The notes: a model not told the origin generated them from the letters alone. A stretch of DNA of 64,000 nt from Nostoc sp. T09 (GCF_002154695.1 NZ_MTAV01000089.1:33190-97189); one strand, 5' to 3'; counted from the stretch's first letter, positions 53,995 to 63,671 are shown. Translations and numbers: made by a program.

Positions 53995-54918
53995 ATGGCG
54001 GATACACAGCCAAAAGTAATTTCTGGTTTACAACTTTGGCAGTGGCGTCATAGGGCAATTCAAGCTGCGATCGCCACAGATGTTCCAGTAGCGGAAGTTG
54101 ATTGGCTGCTACAAGAGGTAGCTGGTTTAGATCGCTTGGCACTGCGTTTAGAATCTTACAAAAATTGGTCTCAAATTCAACTGGAGTTGCCTTTAGAAGA
54201 TTTAGAGCAGTTGTGGCAAAGGCGGTTACACGATCGCTTGCCAGTGCAATACATCGCGGGAGTTTCACCTTGGCGACAGTTTAAAATCGCCGTTTCGAGC
54301 GCAGTTTTGATTCCTAGACCAGAAACAGAATGCTTGATTGATTTAGCTGTAACAGCCGCCAATCATAGTGAAGCAATCCCAGCTTTACAGCAAGGACAAT
54401 GGGTGGACTTGGGTACTGGTAGTGGAGCGATCGCTCTAGGGCTAGCAAATGTCTTTCCAGAGTCCACCATTCACGCCGTAGATTACAGTTCAGAAGCTTT
54501 GGCGATCGCAGCGGCAAATGCCCAAAACTTGGGATTTGCTAACCGGATTCGATTTTATCAAGGTTCCTGGTGGGAGCCACTCACATTCCTTAAAGGTCAG
54601 TTTAGTGGTATGGTTTCCAATCCGCCTTATATCCCCACCAGCATCCTACCTACACTACAACCAGAAGTAACTTTTCATGAACCACATTTAGCTTTAGATG
54701 GTGGAGCTGATGGTTTGGATTGCATTCGTCATTTGGTTGAAATCTCCCCCAGTTATTTACGGCCTGGTGGCGTATGGTTGATTGAGATGATGGCAGGACA
54801 GGCAGATAGGGTAAAAGAAATTCTGCAAAATCAAGGTAGCTATAGTAATATTCAAATTCACTCTGATTTAGCTGGAATTGAACGCTTTGCCCTGGCTTAT
54901 GTTAATGCTGAGTGCTGA
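53995..54918 (+). CDS. prmC: Release factor N5-glutamine methyltransferase
   Basis: 307 residues. SAM-binding motif DLGTGSGAIALGLA (about 132-145) and the catalytic NPPY (SNPPYIPTS, about 205-213) that positions the Gln of the GGQ motif of release factors. N-terminal helical domain is normal. It is 9 bases downstream of tic22. Confidence 0.93.
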   Translation: MADTQPKVISGLQLWQWRHRAIQAAIATDVPVAEVDWLLQEVAGLDRLALRLESYKNWSQIQLELPLEDLEQLWQRRLHDRLPVQYIAGVSPWRQFKIAVSSAVLIPRPETECLIDLAVTAANHSEAIPALQQGQWVDLGTGSGAIALGLANVFPESTIHAVDYSSEALAIAAANAQNLGFANRIRFYQGSWWEPLTFLKGQFSGMVSNPPYIPTSILPTLQPEVTFHEPHLALDGGADGLDCIRHLVEISPSYLRPGGVWLIEMMAGQADRVKEILQNQGSYSNIQIHSDLAGIERFALAYVNAEC

Positions 54919-55016
54919 GTTAGATGGTAGATGAAATTTGGTAAACGCCAAAAGTTATATTACCCTCAAATGCAAACCGTTATATGTATTAATTGTTAAC
55001 TCTGCACTCGTTTAAC

Positions 55017-55607
55017 ATGACACAAGTTTCCTTGTCCACCCTGGTAGCTGGCGCACGCGCTGGTTTATTAGTGAGCTTTCCCACAGATACCGTTCCTGCA
55101 CTCGCAGCTTTACCAACACAAGCAGCTTTAATATTTGCTGCTAAACAACGCAGTCAAGATAAACCTTTAATTTTGATGGCAGCTAGCGGGTCAGATTTGT
55201 GGCCTTATGTCCAAGGTAGCGATCGCGAATACAAAATTTGGCAGGAATTAACAGATAAATACTGGCCAGGTGGGCTGACGTTGGTTTTGCCAGCGTCAGC
55301 CTTAGTACCAAAAGTGATGAACCCAACTGACCCAACAACAATTGGTATTAGAGTTCCTGCAAGTGCGATCGCCCAAACTATTTTGACCCAAACAGGTCCT
55401 TTGGCAACCACTAGCGCTAATCTTTCTGGTCAAGCGCCCTTGCAAACGATGGCAGAAATTGAGCAGCAATTTCCTGAAGTTTTAACTTTAATAACAACAG
55501 AATCTCAAAGTGAAGTATCAGCAATGGGTGTACCTTCTACAGTAACTAAATGGACAGGAATGGATTGGCAAATTTTGCGACAAGGTGCTATTAAGTTAAA
55601 TTTTTAG
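55017..55607 (+). CDS. L-threonylcarbamoyladenylate synthase (TsaC/Sua5 type)
   Basis: 196 residues from ATG 55017. YrdC domain with FPTDTVPALAA (about 24-34), KQRSQDKPLILM and SANLSGQAPL blocks. It makes threonylcarbamoyl-AMP for t6A synthesis, the step before TsaD (gene at 48094). The C-terminal Sua5 domain is missing, so it is TsaC-like in size. Strong terminator after it. Confidence 0.92.
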   Translation: MTQVSLSTLVAGARAGLLVSFPTDTVPALAALPTQAALIFAAKQRSQDKPLILMAASGSDLWPYVQGSDREYKIWQELTDKYWPGGLTLVLPASALVPKVMNPTDPTTIGIRVPASAIAQTILTQTGPLATTSANLSGQAPLQTMAEIEQQFPEVLTLITTESQSEVSAMGVPSTVTKWTGMDWQILRQGAIKLNF

Positions 55608-55648
55608 CGATAAATTTATAAGTATTTATAAAAATACAGTTTGCTTAA

Positions 55649-55690
55649 AAGTAGCCTTAACCTGCGTAGAGTTAAGGCTACTTCTATTTA
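55649..55690 (+). terminator. Intrinsic terminator after the YrdC gene
   Basis: Perfect 13-bp stem AAGTAGCCTTAAC / GTTAAGGCTACTT followed by CTATTTAG. Confidence 0.82.
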
Positions 55691-55868
55691 GATAGTAAAC
55701 TGCTAGGCACAAGGTATAGTATCTTTAATTACGCTAAGTTTCCTGATGTAAAAATTGAAAAATCTGCTATTGCACCTCGAAACTAGAAATGAATAGGTAA
55801 TCTGAACATCAGGAACTTAATTTTGAATCTTTGTGGTCAAAGAATAAAGCTGATAATTGTCAAATATT

Positions 55869-56822
55869 ATGAATTGGAATAATTGGGTGTATTTAGGAGC
55901 AGGGCTGTTATTAGGAATGAGTTTCCACTGGTTATTTGCACGCTCTGCCAACGCCACACTTAGCTCATCTCTAACAACAACAGAGCCAAAAGATTCATCC
56001 CCAGCTTTGCAACGGTTGCAGGAAACGCAGTTAGCATACCAAATGGCCAAGGAGATGAGCCAGTTTAAAGCAGGTTTTCTGGCGCGAACTACTCATGAAT
56101 TGCGATCGCCTCTCAATGGCCTAATTGGTTTACATCAATTAATTTTGTCGGATTTGTGTGAAAATCCCGAGGAAGAGCGAGAATTTATTGCCCAAGCTCA
56201 CGAACGAGCGTTGAAGTTGCTCAAACTCATCGATGAAATTCTCAACGTTGCCAGAGTAGAGCATGGTACTAACAAATTAGATATTCAACCTCTATCACTA
56301 GCTGAACTTTTGCAGGAAGTTTATAATTTAACTTATATGCTGGCGGCGAATCGCAACTTTTCTCTACAAGTGTCGCCTCCAGACTCAGAAATTTATGTTT
56401 TGGCAGATCCGCGGTGGCTACGCCAAGTATTGCTAAATTTAGTAGATACCGCCATTACCCAGATGGAAGAAGGCACAATTTCTATTTCTACTAGCGCTTC
56501 ACCTACGAAACAATCTACGTATATTTGGCTGGATGTGCCAGTTCATGCTCTACCTTGGAGCGAATCTATCGATTTTATCAAATCCATAGATTTCATCCAG
56601 GCTGAAGACAAAGCTCTTTTAAGTGAAAAAAAGAATCCGAATCTTTCACCTGGAATGAAGCTCTTACTGAATCAGACTCTCATGGAAGTGATGGGAGGAA
56701 AGCTAGAAGTTATACCTCCCACAACTCAGGTAGGAAATGATCAATTTACTAGGCTGCAACTGTCTATCCCCCTAGTGATTCCTGAAGCTGAATTTCTTCA
56801 GACGGGAGCGAATCAAGCTTAG
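55869..56822 (+). CDS. Sensor histidine kinase with degenerate ATPase domain (Alr0117-like)
   Basis: 317 residues from ATG 55869. One membrane helix (about 6-25), then HisKA with the phospho-acceptor His in ARTTHELRSPLNGLIG (H76). The ATPase part begins normally (DPRWLRQVLLNLV), but the N-box second Asn is missing (VDTAI) and I see no DxGxG G1 motif; only a short helical/beta region follows. From position and pattern it is probably the counterpart of Alr0117, which has been linked to heterocyst development. It could be phosphorylated by another kinase. Its end overlaps the convergent GNAT gene by 59 bases. Confidence 0.75.
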   Translation: MNWNNWVYLGAGLLLGMSFHWLFARSANATLSSSLTTTEPKDSSPALQRLQETQLAYQMAKEMSQFKAGFLARTTHELRSPLNGLIGLHQLILSDLCENPEEEREFIAQAHERALKLLKLIDEILNVARVEHGTNKLDIQPLSLAELLQEVYNLTYMLAANRNFSLQVSPPDSEIYVLADPRWLRQVLLNLVDTAITQMEEGTISISTSASPTKQSTYIWLDVPVHALPWSESIDFIKSIDFIQAEDKALLSEKKNPNLSPGMKLLLNQTLMEVMGGKLEVIPPTTQVGNDQFTRLQLSIPLVIPEAEFLQTGANQA

Positions 56823-57234
56823 GTTGGTTGTGTAACACCATAGTGGTACTTGTATTGGATTGAAAACCCATTTTTTCATAGAATCCCTGCTGGTGAGTGG
56901 TCATAAGATAAACACGCTCAACCCACCTGATGCGAGGATGACTCAAAACAGTTTCGACTAATTTGCTTCCTAATCCCGTACCACGATACTCTGGATGAAT
57001 AACAACATCCCAAATTGTGGCGCGATAAATACAATCGGAAGTTGCTCTAGCAAAGCCAACGAGTTGGTTTCCATCCCATACAGAAATTACCGGATCGCTG
57101 TTGGTAATAGCTACATTTAAATCCTCAATACTACGTCCTTTTGCCCAGAAAGCAGAAATATCAAACAGCTGTCGCAGTTGATAAAGATCAATTTCAGACT
57201 TGCGATCGCTAAATTGAATTTGAGGATAGTTCAT
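56764..57234 (-). CDS. GNAT family N-acetyltransferase
   Basis: 156 residues from ATG 57232-57234. Acetyl-CoA motif VVIHPEYRGTGLGSKLV (about 83-99) plus FARATSDCIYRATIWDVV, closely like the GNAT at 51582 ([18 protein letters not shown]), so they are paralogues. Substrate unknown. The last 59 bases lie over the 3' end of the kinase gene on the other strand. Confidence 0.85.
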   Translation of the reverse strand: MNYPQIQFSDRKSEIDLYQLRQLFDISAFWAKGRSIEDLNVAITNSDPVISVWDGNQLVGFARATSDCIYRATIWDVVIHPEYRGTGLGSKLVETVLSHPRIRWVERVYLMTTHQQGFYEKMGFQSNTSTTMVLHNQPKLDSLPSEEIQLQESLGG

Positions 57235-57498
57235 GTACAACACCCGATTTTCGCAGTATCTTTACTACCGTTAATCCCAATTTTGATAAATTTGCTACAA
57301 ATAAATTTTGCCTCTGCATATCTCCGTGTCATTGCGTCATCATCTGTAGCCAACTTCAAAAAAGTTATTATAAATCAGATTTTGCCAGATAGCGCTCATC
57401 GTGTACATATACAGCAGTTTGCAGTTGAGTGGAGTCCAAATTTTAATGTTGGGCGAACTTCTCTGTTCCCGATTACCTAGACTCTTGATTTCTGATGT

Positions 57499-57933
57499 TT
57501 AATTTTTGATTTGCCGCAGAGGCTGACAAACCCACTTCCACAGAGGATGAGTTGGTCCCTGTTGGCGTATCCGAAAAACTTGCTTTTCTAAGCGTTGCTT
57601 TTCCTGTAGTGGTAGCCCTAAGAGGATATTTCGACTTTGCCAAATTAGAACAGCAGTTGTCATGCCGATACAAAAAGCTAAACCAAAGGTAGACAGTGGA
57701 TGGTAAAAGAGTCCGTATCGCACCGCCACCCAGGTAAAGTATTGTTGCCACAGAGCAATTTCAGATTGTAGGTTCCACAAGCAAACAGGTGCAATGGTGA
57801 GCCACAAGCAACCGACAAATAACCACCGACCGTAGACTGTCAGCTGATGTAGCCTTTCCACCTGTTGAGCAAAAGCTGGGTCAGAATTATGAAAATTATC
57901 ACCATTAAGTGACGGTTGTTCTGATTGATCCAT
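57499..57933 (-). CDS. Conserved membrane protein, function unknown
   Basis: 144 residues with two membrane helices (about 37-55 and 81-101) and charged ends (EKQRLEKQVFRIRQQG). No recognised family. The arrangement soluble-helix-loop-helix-soluble is common to small cyanobacterial membrane proteins. Codon use matches neighbours. Confidence 0.65.
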   Translation of the reverse strand: MDQSEQPSLNGDNFHNSDPAFAQQVERLHQLTVYGRWLFVGCLWLTIAPVCLWNLQSEIALWQQYFTWVAVRYGLFYHPLSTFGLAFCIGMTTAVLIWQSRNILLGLPLQEKQRLEKQVFRIRQQGPTHPLWKWVCQPLRQIKN

Positions 57934-57960
57934 AGAACGTAAAACGGCAAAATATGGGTT

Positions 57961-58054
57961 ATACCAATTTGGAATTTGAGATTTTTAATTGGGAATATTG
58001 ATGTTTAGGATGTTTCACCAATTTGGAATCATCCAATTTATCGCAATTTGGTAT
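57961..58054. mobile_element. MITE-like element (ATACCAATTT family)
   Basis: 94 bases framed by ATACCAATTT and AATTTGGTAT, with an internal ACCAATTTGGAATC copy. Same type as the element at 63585-63671 and perhaps the fragment at 1121. Non-coding; lies between secF and a convergent-free gap. Confidence 0.5.
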
Positions 58055-58099
58055 CAGCAATTCAAAATGCTTTCACCCAGTTAGGAAATATACACCAGC

Positions 58100-59077
58100 T
58101 TAAGTCTCTTGAGAACTGGCAGAGGTATCAGTTGTTTGGGCAGTTGCTACCGTGAGAGATTGACCTGTACGTTCTCGCCACCAAGCTAAGAGAGTACTGG
58201 CGATGAAAATACTAGAATAAGCTCCCATTGTGAAGCCAATAATCAAGGCTAAGGAAAAATTCCTCAGAGTTTCTCCGCCAAACAGAAAGATAGCCAATAA
58301 TGTCAGCAATACGGTTAAGGTCGTATTGATTGACCGAGTTAAAGTTTGGTTAACTGCATCATCGACAATCTCAGAAATTGGTCTTCCAGGATGAGTTTTG
58401 AGAGTTTCGCGAATGCGATCGTAAATCACGACTGTATCATTCACTGAGAAACCTGTAATTGTCAGCAAGGCGACAATAAATAAGCTATCTGCCTCAATAC
58501 CCAGTACCAAACCCAAAATTGAGAAAGCCCCTACTGTGATTAAAATATCGTGGAATAGGGCAACGATCGCAAAAATGGCATAGTCCAGCTGGAAGCGGAA
58601 GGCCATGTAAACAGTGATTCCCACGAAGGAGACAATCAAAGCCAACACACCAGATCTAAATAACTCTCGTCCCAGAGTTGGGCCAACGGAGTCAATTTGG
58701 TTTTTTTGCGGATCAAACTCACCAATTTTTTCACTTAAGGTGTTGCGTAATTTGGTGCGCTGATCGGCATCAAGGTCTTTTGTGCGAATTAAGATCCCGT
58801 TATCACCAACAATTTGGATACTGCTATCACCTAAACCTTGTTCTTTAGCGACATCCCGAACAGCACCGATATCAATGGGTTTGTCGCAGTTACCTGGTTT
58901 AGTACAGTCGCGTTCAAATTGTAACCGCGTACCACCGACGAAATCCAAACTAGGACGTAGGGGCGCTTTGATGTTGGGGTTTTGCCAAGAAATCACCATT
59001 GAGATGATACCGCTGAGAATGATGATGGAAGAAATAGCCCACCATAGCGATCGCGATTTGTTAATACTCAGTTTCAT
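58100..59077 (-). CDS. secF: Protein translocase subunit SecF
   Basis: 325 residues. Six membrane helices, a large periplasmic loop after the first (about 35-135), and the SecF motifs [10 protein letters not shown] and [16 protein letters not shown]. With SecD it uses proton flow to help protein export. Its start overlaps the secD stop by 4 bases (ATGA), so the two are translated together. Confidence 0.96.
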   Translation of the reverse strand: MKLSINKSRSLWWAISSIIILSGIISMVISWQNPNIKAPLRPSLDFVGGTRLQFERDCTKPGNCDKPIDIGAVRDVAKEQGLGDSSIQIVGDNGILIRTKDLDADQRTKLRNTLSEKIGEFDPQKNQIDSVGPTLGRELFRSGVLALIVSFVGITVYMAFRFQLDYAIFAIVALFHDILITVGAFSILGLVLGIEADSLFIVALLTITGFSVNDTVVIYDRIRETLKTHPGRPISEIVDDAVNQTLTRSINTTLTVLLTLLAIFLFGGETLRNFSLALIIGFTMGAYSSIFIASTLLAWWRERTGQSLTVATAQTTDTSASSQET

Positions 59078-60507
59078 TGAGCCACCTCTGCCTTATTTTT
59101 AACTGGCAGGTTAGGACAGTAAAGTTCTGTCTTCCGCAAGGAGGAAATAGAAATTGCCACAAATAACAATGTGCGACTACAAGTAATTGCCGTAAACATA
59201 CTTACTGCCACCCCTAAAGCTAGAGTTAGAGCAAAGCCTTTCACTAACCCAGAACCTAGCCAAAACAGAGCAGCACAAGCAATCCATGTGGTCACGTTGC
59301 TGTCTAAAATACTGGAAAATGCTCGATAAAATCCAGATTCCACAGAACGATATAGTGATTTACCTGCTCTTAATTCTTCCCGCGTGCGCTCAAAAATTAG
59401 CACGTTGGCATCAACTGCCATACCGATACTGAGGATGAAACCGGCAATTCCAGGCAAAGTCAAAGTTACTCCCAGCAAAGCAAAGCAAGCCCAAGTCAAC
59501 AAAGAGTAAATTACTAATGCCACATCCGCAATTAGTCCTGGTAGTCGATAGTACACTACCATAAATATTAATACTAAAGTCAAACCACCAATGCCAGCGT
59601 AGATACTGCTTTGAATGCTGTCTTTACCTAAGGTGGCTCCTACTGTCCGTCTTTCAGCAATTTCTACTGGTACGGGTAATGCGCCACCACGTAGCTGCAC
59701 GCCCAAGTCATTAGCTTGTTGGGCAGTAAACCTACCTGTAATCACAGCAGCCCCACCAGTAATACCTGCGGCGGCAAATTCGGGGCCGACGCTGGGAGAA
59801 CTGATCAGTTCATTATCTAGAAAAATTCCAATCCCACGCCCCGTACCTGCGAGGTTTTTAGTCAGTTCGGCAAACAGTTGACCACCTTGTGGATTGAAGC
59901 GAATAGCAACATTCCAGTTGTTACCTTGGGTGGGTTCGCCATAAGCATTCTCAAGATACTTACCGATTAAGGGTGGGTTGGTACTTTCAAACAATTCTGC
60001 GATCGCTTGATTATTTTTCTGCAACTCTTCTTGATTTTTGGCGATTGCAGCACTGTCGTTGCTAGTTCTCAATTCCTGTTGCTTGGCTTTTAGTTCGGCG
60101 CGAGATGCTTGAAAAGCAAACAGTTGAGTTTCTGTACCAGGTTTTTGCTTGCGAAATTCTAACTGTGCTGTACCTCCTAGTACCCGTTCTGCTTGTTCTG
60201 GATCGTTAACCCCAGGAAGCTGCACTAGGATTTTGTCTGAACCCACAGTTTGAATCACTGGCTCGGAAACGCCAAGTCCGTTAATCCGTCCCTCAACTAC
60301 TTTCTTCACACCTTCCAATTCTTTTTCGGTGATTTGCTTAATTTCTGCTGTGGGTTTCACCTGAATTGTTAGCTGTGAGCCTCCCCGCAAATCTAGTCCC
60401 AAAGGTATGGGAATTGTAAGAATCACCGCAATGGCGGCGATAATTAACACTACAATTAAAGCTAATAGCGATCGCTGTCTCTGCATACCATAACTCGCAA
60501 CTGACAA
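59074..60507 (-). CDS. secD: Protein translocase subunit SecD
   Basis: 477 residues. First helix, then a periplasmic P1 domain (about 40-290), followed by five helices. Conserved [15 protein letters not shown] (about 33-47), [18 protein letters not shown] and [18 protein letters not shown] are present. It forms a unit with secF. A gap of 156 bases with short repeats separates it from pdhB upstream. Confidence 0.96.
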   Translation of the reverse strand: MSVASYGMQRQRSLLALIVVLIIAAIAVILTIPIPLGLDLRGGSQLTIQVKPTAEIKQITEKELEGVKKVVEGRINGLGVSEPVIQTVGSDKILVQLPGVNDPEQAERVLGGTAQLEFRKQKPGTETQLFAFQASRAELKAKQQELRTSNDSAAIAKNQEELQKNNQAIAELFESTNPPLIGKYLENAYGEPTQGNNWNVAIRFNPQGGQLFAELTKNLAGTGRGIGIFLDNELISSPSVGPEFAAAGITGGAAVITGRFTAQQANDLGVQLRGGALPVPVEIAERRTVGATLGKDSIQSSIYAGIGGLTLVLIFMVVYYRLPGLIADVALVIYSLLTWACFALLGVTLTLPGIAGFILSIGMAVDANVLIFERTREELRAGKSLYRSVESGFYRAFSSILDSNVTTWIACAALFWLGSGLVKGFALTLALGVAVSMFTAITCSRTLLFVAISISSLRKTELYCPNLPVKNKAEVAQ

Positions 60508-60574
60508 AGGCTATAATAGCGCTCTTTTAAATAGTTATGAGTTATTAGTTATTAACGAAAATTGTTACTAGCGA

Positions 60575-60655
60575 TGGGGAATGGGTCATAGGGCATTGGG
60601 CATATTTGATTAAGTTTTTTATCCAATTCCCAGTTCCTAGTAACCCATCCCCGAT
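60575..60655. repeat. Short G/C-rich repeats (GATGGGGAATGGGT / CCCATCCCCGATC)
   Basis: STRR-like repeat units facing each other in the secD-pdhB gap, able to form a hairpin. Confidence 0.5.
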
Positions 60656-60663
60656 CTCTTGAT

Positions 60664-61647
60664 TTAGACTCGCATAGCCACCATTTTTTCTACAGCTTCC
60701 ACTATTTGTTCTGGTTGGACAATTGTCAGTCGCTCCAGATTACCGTTGTAAGGCGTGGGAATATCTTGGGATGACAGGCGCAATACAGGCGCATCCAATT
60801 CATCAAACAAGCGGTCATTAATGGAAGCGATGACTTCTGCGCCAATACCTGCTGTACGCATGGCCTCTTCCACCACAATTACACGATGGGTTTTGCGGAT
60901 CGAGGCACCTATGGTATCAAAGTCTAATGGCTTCAGTGATATTAAATCAATAACTTCCGGGTCGTAACCTTGTTTTTCTAAAGTTTTCACGGCTTGCAAT
61001 ACGTGATGGCGCATCCGTGAGTAAGTAATAATTGTCACATCCTTACCAGGACGGACAACTTCTGCTTTATCTAAAGGAAGTAAGTATTCTTCTTCTGGCA
61101 GATCTTCTTTTAAGTTGTAAAGCAGAACGTGTTCAAAGAACAGTACGGGATTATCATCGCGAATTGCTGATTTCAGCAGCCCTTTAGCATTGTAAGGTGT
61201 CGAGCAGGCAACAATTTTTAACCCAGGAACGGCTTGAAAGTAAGTTTCTAATCGTTGGGAATGTTCTGCGCCTAATTGTCTACCTACACCCCCAGGGCCT
61301 CGAATCACCATTGGAATTTTAAAATTACCGCCGGAAGTATAGCGTAACATCCCAGCGTTATTGGAGATTTGGTTAAAGGCAAGTAGCAAAAAACCCATGT
61401 TCATACCTTCGATGATGGGTCTTAACCCAGTCATCGCTGCTCCTACTGCCATGCCTGTAAAGCTATTTTCGGCGATCGGGGTGTCGAGAACTCTCAGGTC
61501 ACCATACTTTTTGTAAAGGTCTTTGGTAACTTTGTAGGAACCGCCGTAGTGTCCTACGTCTTCACCAAGAACGAATACACTCGAATCACGTGCCATTTCT
61601 TCATCAATGGCTTCACGGAGGGCGTTGAAGAAAAGAGTTTCTGCCAT
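60664..61647 (-). CDS. pdhB: Pyruvate dehydrogenase E1 component, beta subunit
   Basis: 327 residues, full length. Conserved blocks [56 protein letters not shown] and [14 protein letters not shown] are typical of the TPP-dependent E1 beta of cyanobacteria and plastids. With E1 alpha (elsewhere) it turns pyruvate to acetyl groups. Same-strand order pdhB-secD-secF is common in cyanobacteria. Confidence 0.96.
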   Translation of the reverse strand: MAETLFFNALREAIDEEMARDSSVFVLGEDVGHYGGSYKVTKDLYKKYGDLRVLDTPIAENSFTGMAVGAAMTGLRPIIEGMNMGFLLLAFNQISNNAGMLRYTSGGNFKIPMVIRGPGGVGRQLGAEHSQRLETYFQAVPGLKIVACSTPYNAKGLLKSAIRDDNPVLFFEHVLLYNLKEDLPEEEYLLPLDKAEVVRPGKDVTIITYSRMRHHVLQAVKTLEKQGYDPEVIDLISLKPLDFDTIGASIRKTHRVIVVEEAMRTAGIGAEVIASINDRLFDELDAPVLRLSSQDIPTPYNGNLERLTIVQPEQIVEAVEKMVAMRV

Positions 61648-61888
61648 TTAAACCTTTAGTACGACTATCGTTTTAGAATCTTATCGCGCCGCCGTGGCAA
61701 ATACCGTGAGCGATCGCACTAGTTAGATATTGGTTTTTTCACAAGTGACTACTTGAGGCGAAGAGTTACAAAGGGTTAAAGGTAAACATATTCTGCCTTT
61801 TCCTTGTCAGTTCTCCATTTCAATATTAGATCTAATACAGGATTAGCGCTTTATAATTAAAAAAGTCCGGTATTGCCCCAGGAAACCA

Positions 61889-62437
61889 ATGGTCAGAACA
61901 TCAACAAAGTGGACGGTTGAGGAATACCACCGCATGATTGAGACTGGGCTATTGGCAGGACGACAGGTAGAACTTATAGATGGCAATATTATCGATATGG
62001 CTCCAGAACTGCCGATTCATCGTGCAACTTATCGGCGGGGAGTTAAGTATTTAGAATCAATGCTGGGCGATCAAGGGGTGATATTTTCCTCAGCCCCAAT
62101 CCTTTTATCTAGTAACGGCGAACCACAACCAGATATTTGTATTGCTGTCCCTCCTGAGTCCAGTTATGACGAACGCCACCCGGAACCCGTGGATATTTAC
62201 TGGCTAATCGAGGTGTCTAATTCAACTCTTAGCTACGATTTAGAAGAAAAGGCATCTCTATATGCTCGCAATGGCATAAAAGAATATTGGGTGATAGATA
62301 TTCCTAATTCTTTGTTATGGGTTCATCGTCAACCTGTTCAAGGTCAGTATCAGTCTGTGTGGCAATTGCAATCGGGTTTGATCGCATCTTTAGCATTTCC
62401 CGATATAGATCTCGAAGTTGACAAATTTCTACGCTAA
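61889..62437 (+). CDS. Uma2 family putative endonuclease
   Basis: 182 residues matching Uma2/DUF820, a PD-(D/E)xK-like family abundant in Nostocales. Visible: MVRTSTKWTVEEYHRMIETG, PQPDICIAVPP (Asp), YWLIEVSNSTLSYDLEEKASLYARNGIKEYWVID (the ExK-type core, quoted as pattern only in parts: E in IEVS, K in EEKA). Function is not known; often associated with mobile or variable regions. A GC-rich repeat follows. Confidence 0.9.
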   Translation: MVRTSTKWTVEEYHRMIETGLLAGRQVELIDGNIIDMAPELPIHRATYRRGVKYLESMLGDQGVIFSSAPILLSSNGEPQPDICIAVPPESSYDERHPEPVDIYWLIEVSNSTLSYDLEEKASLYARNGIKEYWVIDIPNSLLWVHRQPVQGQYQSVWQLQSGLIASLAFPDIDLEVDKFLR

Positions 62438-62454
62438 GTTAAGGTTTAGACTGT

Positions 62455-62615
62455 TTTTGCAGCGCGATCGCCTTTCGCCGGAGCAACTGTCAGTATTGGT
62501 TTGTAGGCGGGCGATGTCTGTCTTGAAAAGTGACGCTCCTGCGTCGCTAACAGATCGGCGGAAGCCGCCGCTCCGACTTTTTGCTACGACGGGCTACGCC
62601 TACCTACATACCTAT
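62455..62615. repeat. GC-rich palindromic repeat region
   Basis: Contains GTGACGCTCCTGCGTCGCTAAC, shown as arms GACGC/GCGTC, then GGCGGAAGCCGCC and HIP1. Same flavour as the repeat at 22760-22950. No real gene; the 95-codon frame here is a repeat artefact. Confidence 0.55.
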
Positions 62616-62627
62616 GAGTCCAATCCC

Positions 62628-63050
62628 CTAATTCACTGCTGTCTTTGGACTTTTGCCATTAGTCGTCGCCTGCTCTACATTTGGTGCAATCGCCGTTGTC
62701 TTTGATGCAGTATTCTTTGCAGATCGCTTATTACTCTGGCGTGGCTTTCCCCCCGCCTGCACATACTGCAAACTGTTTTTGCCATAGCGCGTCCTCACAC
62801 TCATCAACATCCTTTCCGAATAGATGCTCAAATCCTGCTCTAGTAATTCAATCTGCCCCATTGCTTCATCTAATGTAGAAAGCATCTTGTTGTAGCTCGA
62901 TAGCTGCGTTTGCAAGGTTTGAATCCGCCTCTCATACTCCATTAAACTCAAGCCATCACCAAATTCCAGCGTTTCACTGATCGATCGCATCCCCGCAATC
63001 CGTCGCGTTGCTTTATCCAATTCCGTAGAACCGCGTTTCAATCGTGCCAT
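62628..63050 (-). CDS. Coiled-coil protein, function unknown
   Basis: 140 residues from ATG 63048-63050, which has the ribosome site GGCAGGAGAT in front. Residues about 35-90 form heptad-rich coiled coil (YERRIQTLQTQLSSYNKMLSTLDEA), and the C-terminal 50 residues are Lys/Thr/Ala-rich and disordered. No family recognised; the layout suggests a structural or nucleoid/gas-vesicle-like accessory, which is speculation. Single gene. Confidence 0.65.
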   Translation of the reverse strand: MARLKRGSTELDKATRRIAGMRSISETLEFGDGLSLMEYERRIQTLQTQLSSYNKMLSTLDEAMGQIELLEQDLSIYSERMLMSVRTRYGKNSLQYVQAGGKPRQSNKRSAKNTASKTTAIAPNVEQATTNGKSPKTAVN

Positions 63051-63249
63051 ATATGTATCTCCTGCCAAAAAATTTGTACAAATTAATACAAGCTCGTGTT
63101 TCCACTTTAGCCATCTGCCATACCCATTGCCCTGAGCAAAAACCGCATAAACTAAAGTATGGTCTACAGTGAAATCTAATATTTATACAGCATTTTTACT
63201 TAAAAATTTCATGCATGAAGGTATAAAATACACATTTATTACTTTTAGG

Positions 63250-63490
63250 TTCTTGAATATTATCTGGAAGTACCTAAATATTATCTGGAAGTACTCAAAT
63301 ATGATTTGCAAGTACCCAAATATGATTTGCAAGTACCCAAATATCATCTGGGAGAACTCAAATATGATTTGCAAGTACCCAAATATCATCTGGGAGAATT
63401 CAAATATGATTTGCAAGTACCCAAATATCATCTCGGAGAACTCAAATATGATTTGCAAGTACTCAAATATGATTTGCAAGTACTCAAAAA
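63250..63490. repeat. 21-bp minisatellite (about 11 units)
   Basis: Tandem units of 21 bases of two main types, GTACCCAAATATGATTTGCAA and GAACTCAAATATCATCTGGGA, shown shortened: core CAAATAT(G/C)AT(T/C)TG. The period is a multiple of three, so five frames stay open and produce seven-residue repeats such as VPKYDLQ or YLQIIFG. I do not think a protein is made, as no start or ribosome site fits. A hairpin follows at 63534. Confidence 0.85.
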
Positions 63491-63533
63491 AACTGCACCT
63501 GTGAGCGTGTAAAGAAATCATAGATGCAGAAAG

Positions 63534-63573
63534 GCGATCGCGCTTGAGAAAAATCTCAAGTGCGATCGCTCTT
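63534..63573 (+). terminator. HIP1-containing hairpin after the minisatellite
   Basis: 15-bp stem made from GCGATCGCGCTTGAG and CTCAAGTGCGATCGC (one G-U), loop AAAAAT, followed by TCTTT. Both arms hold a HIP1 octamer. It would end transcripts reading through the repeats. Confidence 0.65.
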
Positions 63574-63584
63574 TAATTAAAATA

Positions 63585-63671
63585 ATACCAATTTGAAAAA
63601 TGATTGCGACAGATGGAAATCTGAAACGCTTATCCAATAGGTGTTTCACAATCCAAAATCCAAAATGGTAT
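63585..63671. mobile_element. MITE-like element (ATACCAATTTG family)
   Basis: 87 bases with imperfect terminal repeats ATACCAATTTG and CAAAATGGTAT (10 of 11 pair). Includes GTTTCACAATCCAAAATCC, shared with the fragment at 1121-1187 and partly with 57961-58054. Non-coding. Confidence 0.5.

Noticed and set aside
62418..62705. 95-codon frame after the Uma2 gene
   Set aside because: Composed of GC-rich palindromic repeat sequence; no family pattern.
63250..63490. CRISPR-like array
   Set aside because: Units follow each other without unique spacers and the unit length is 21 bases; it is a minisatellite.
63183..63521. Long open frames on both strands across the 21-bp repeats
   Set aside because: Open only because the period is a multiple of three; low-complexity products, GTG/TTG starts without ribosome site.
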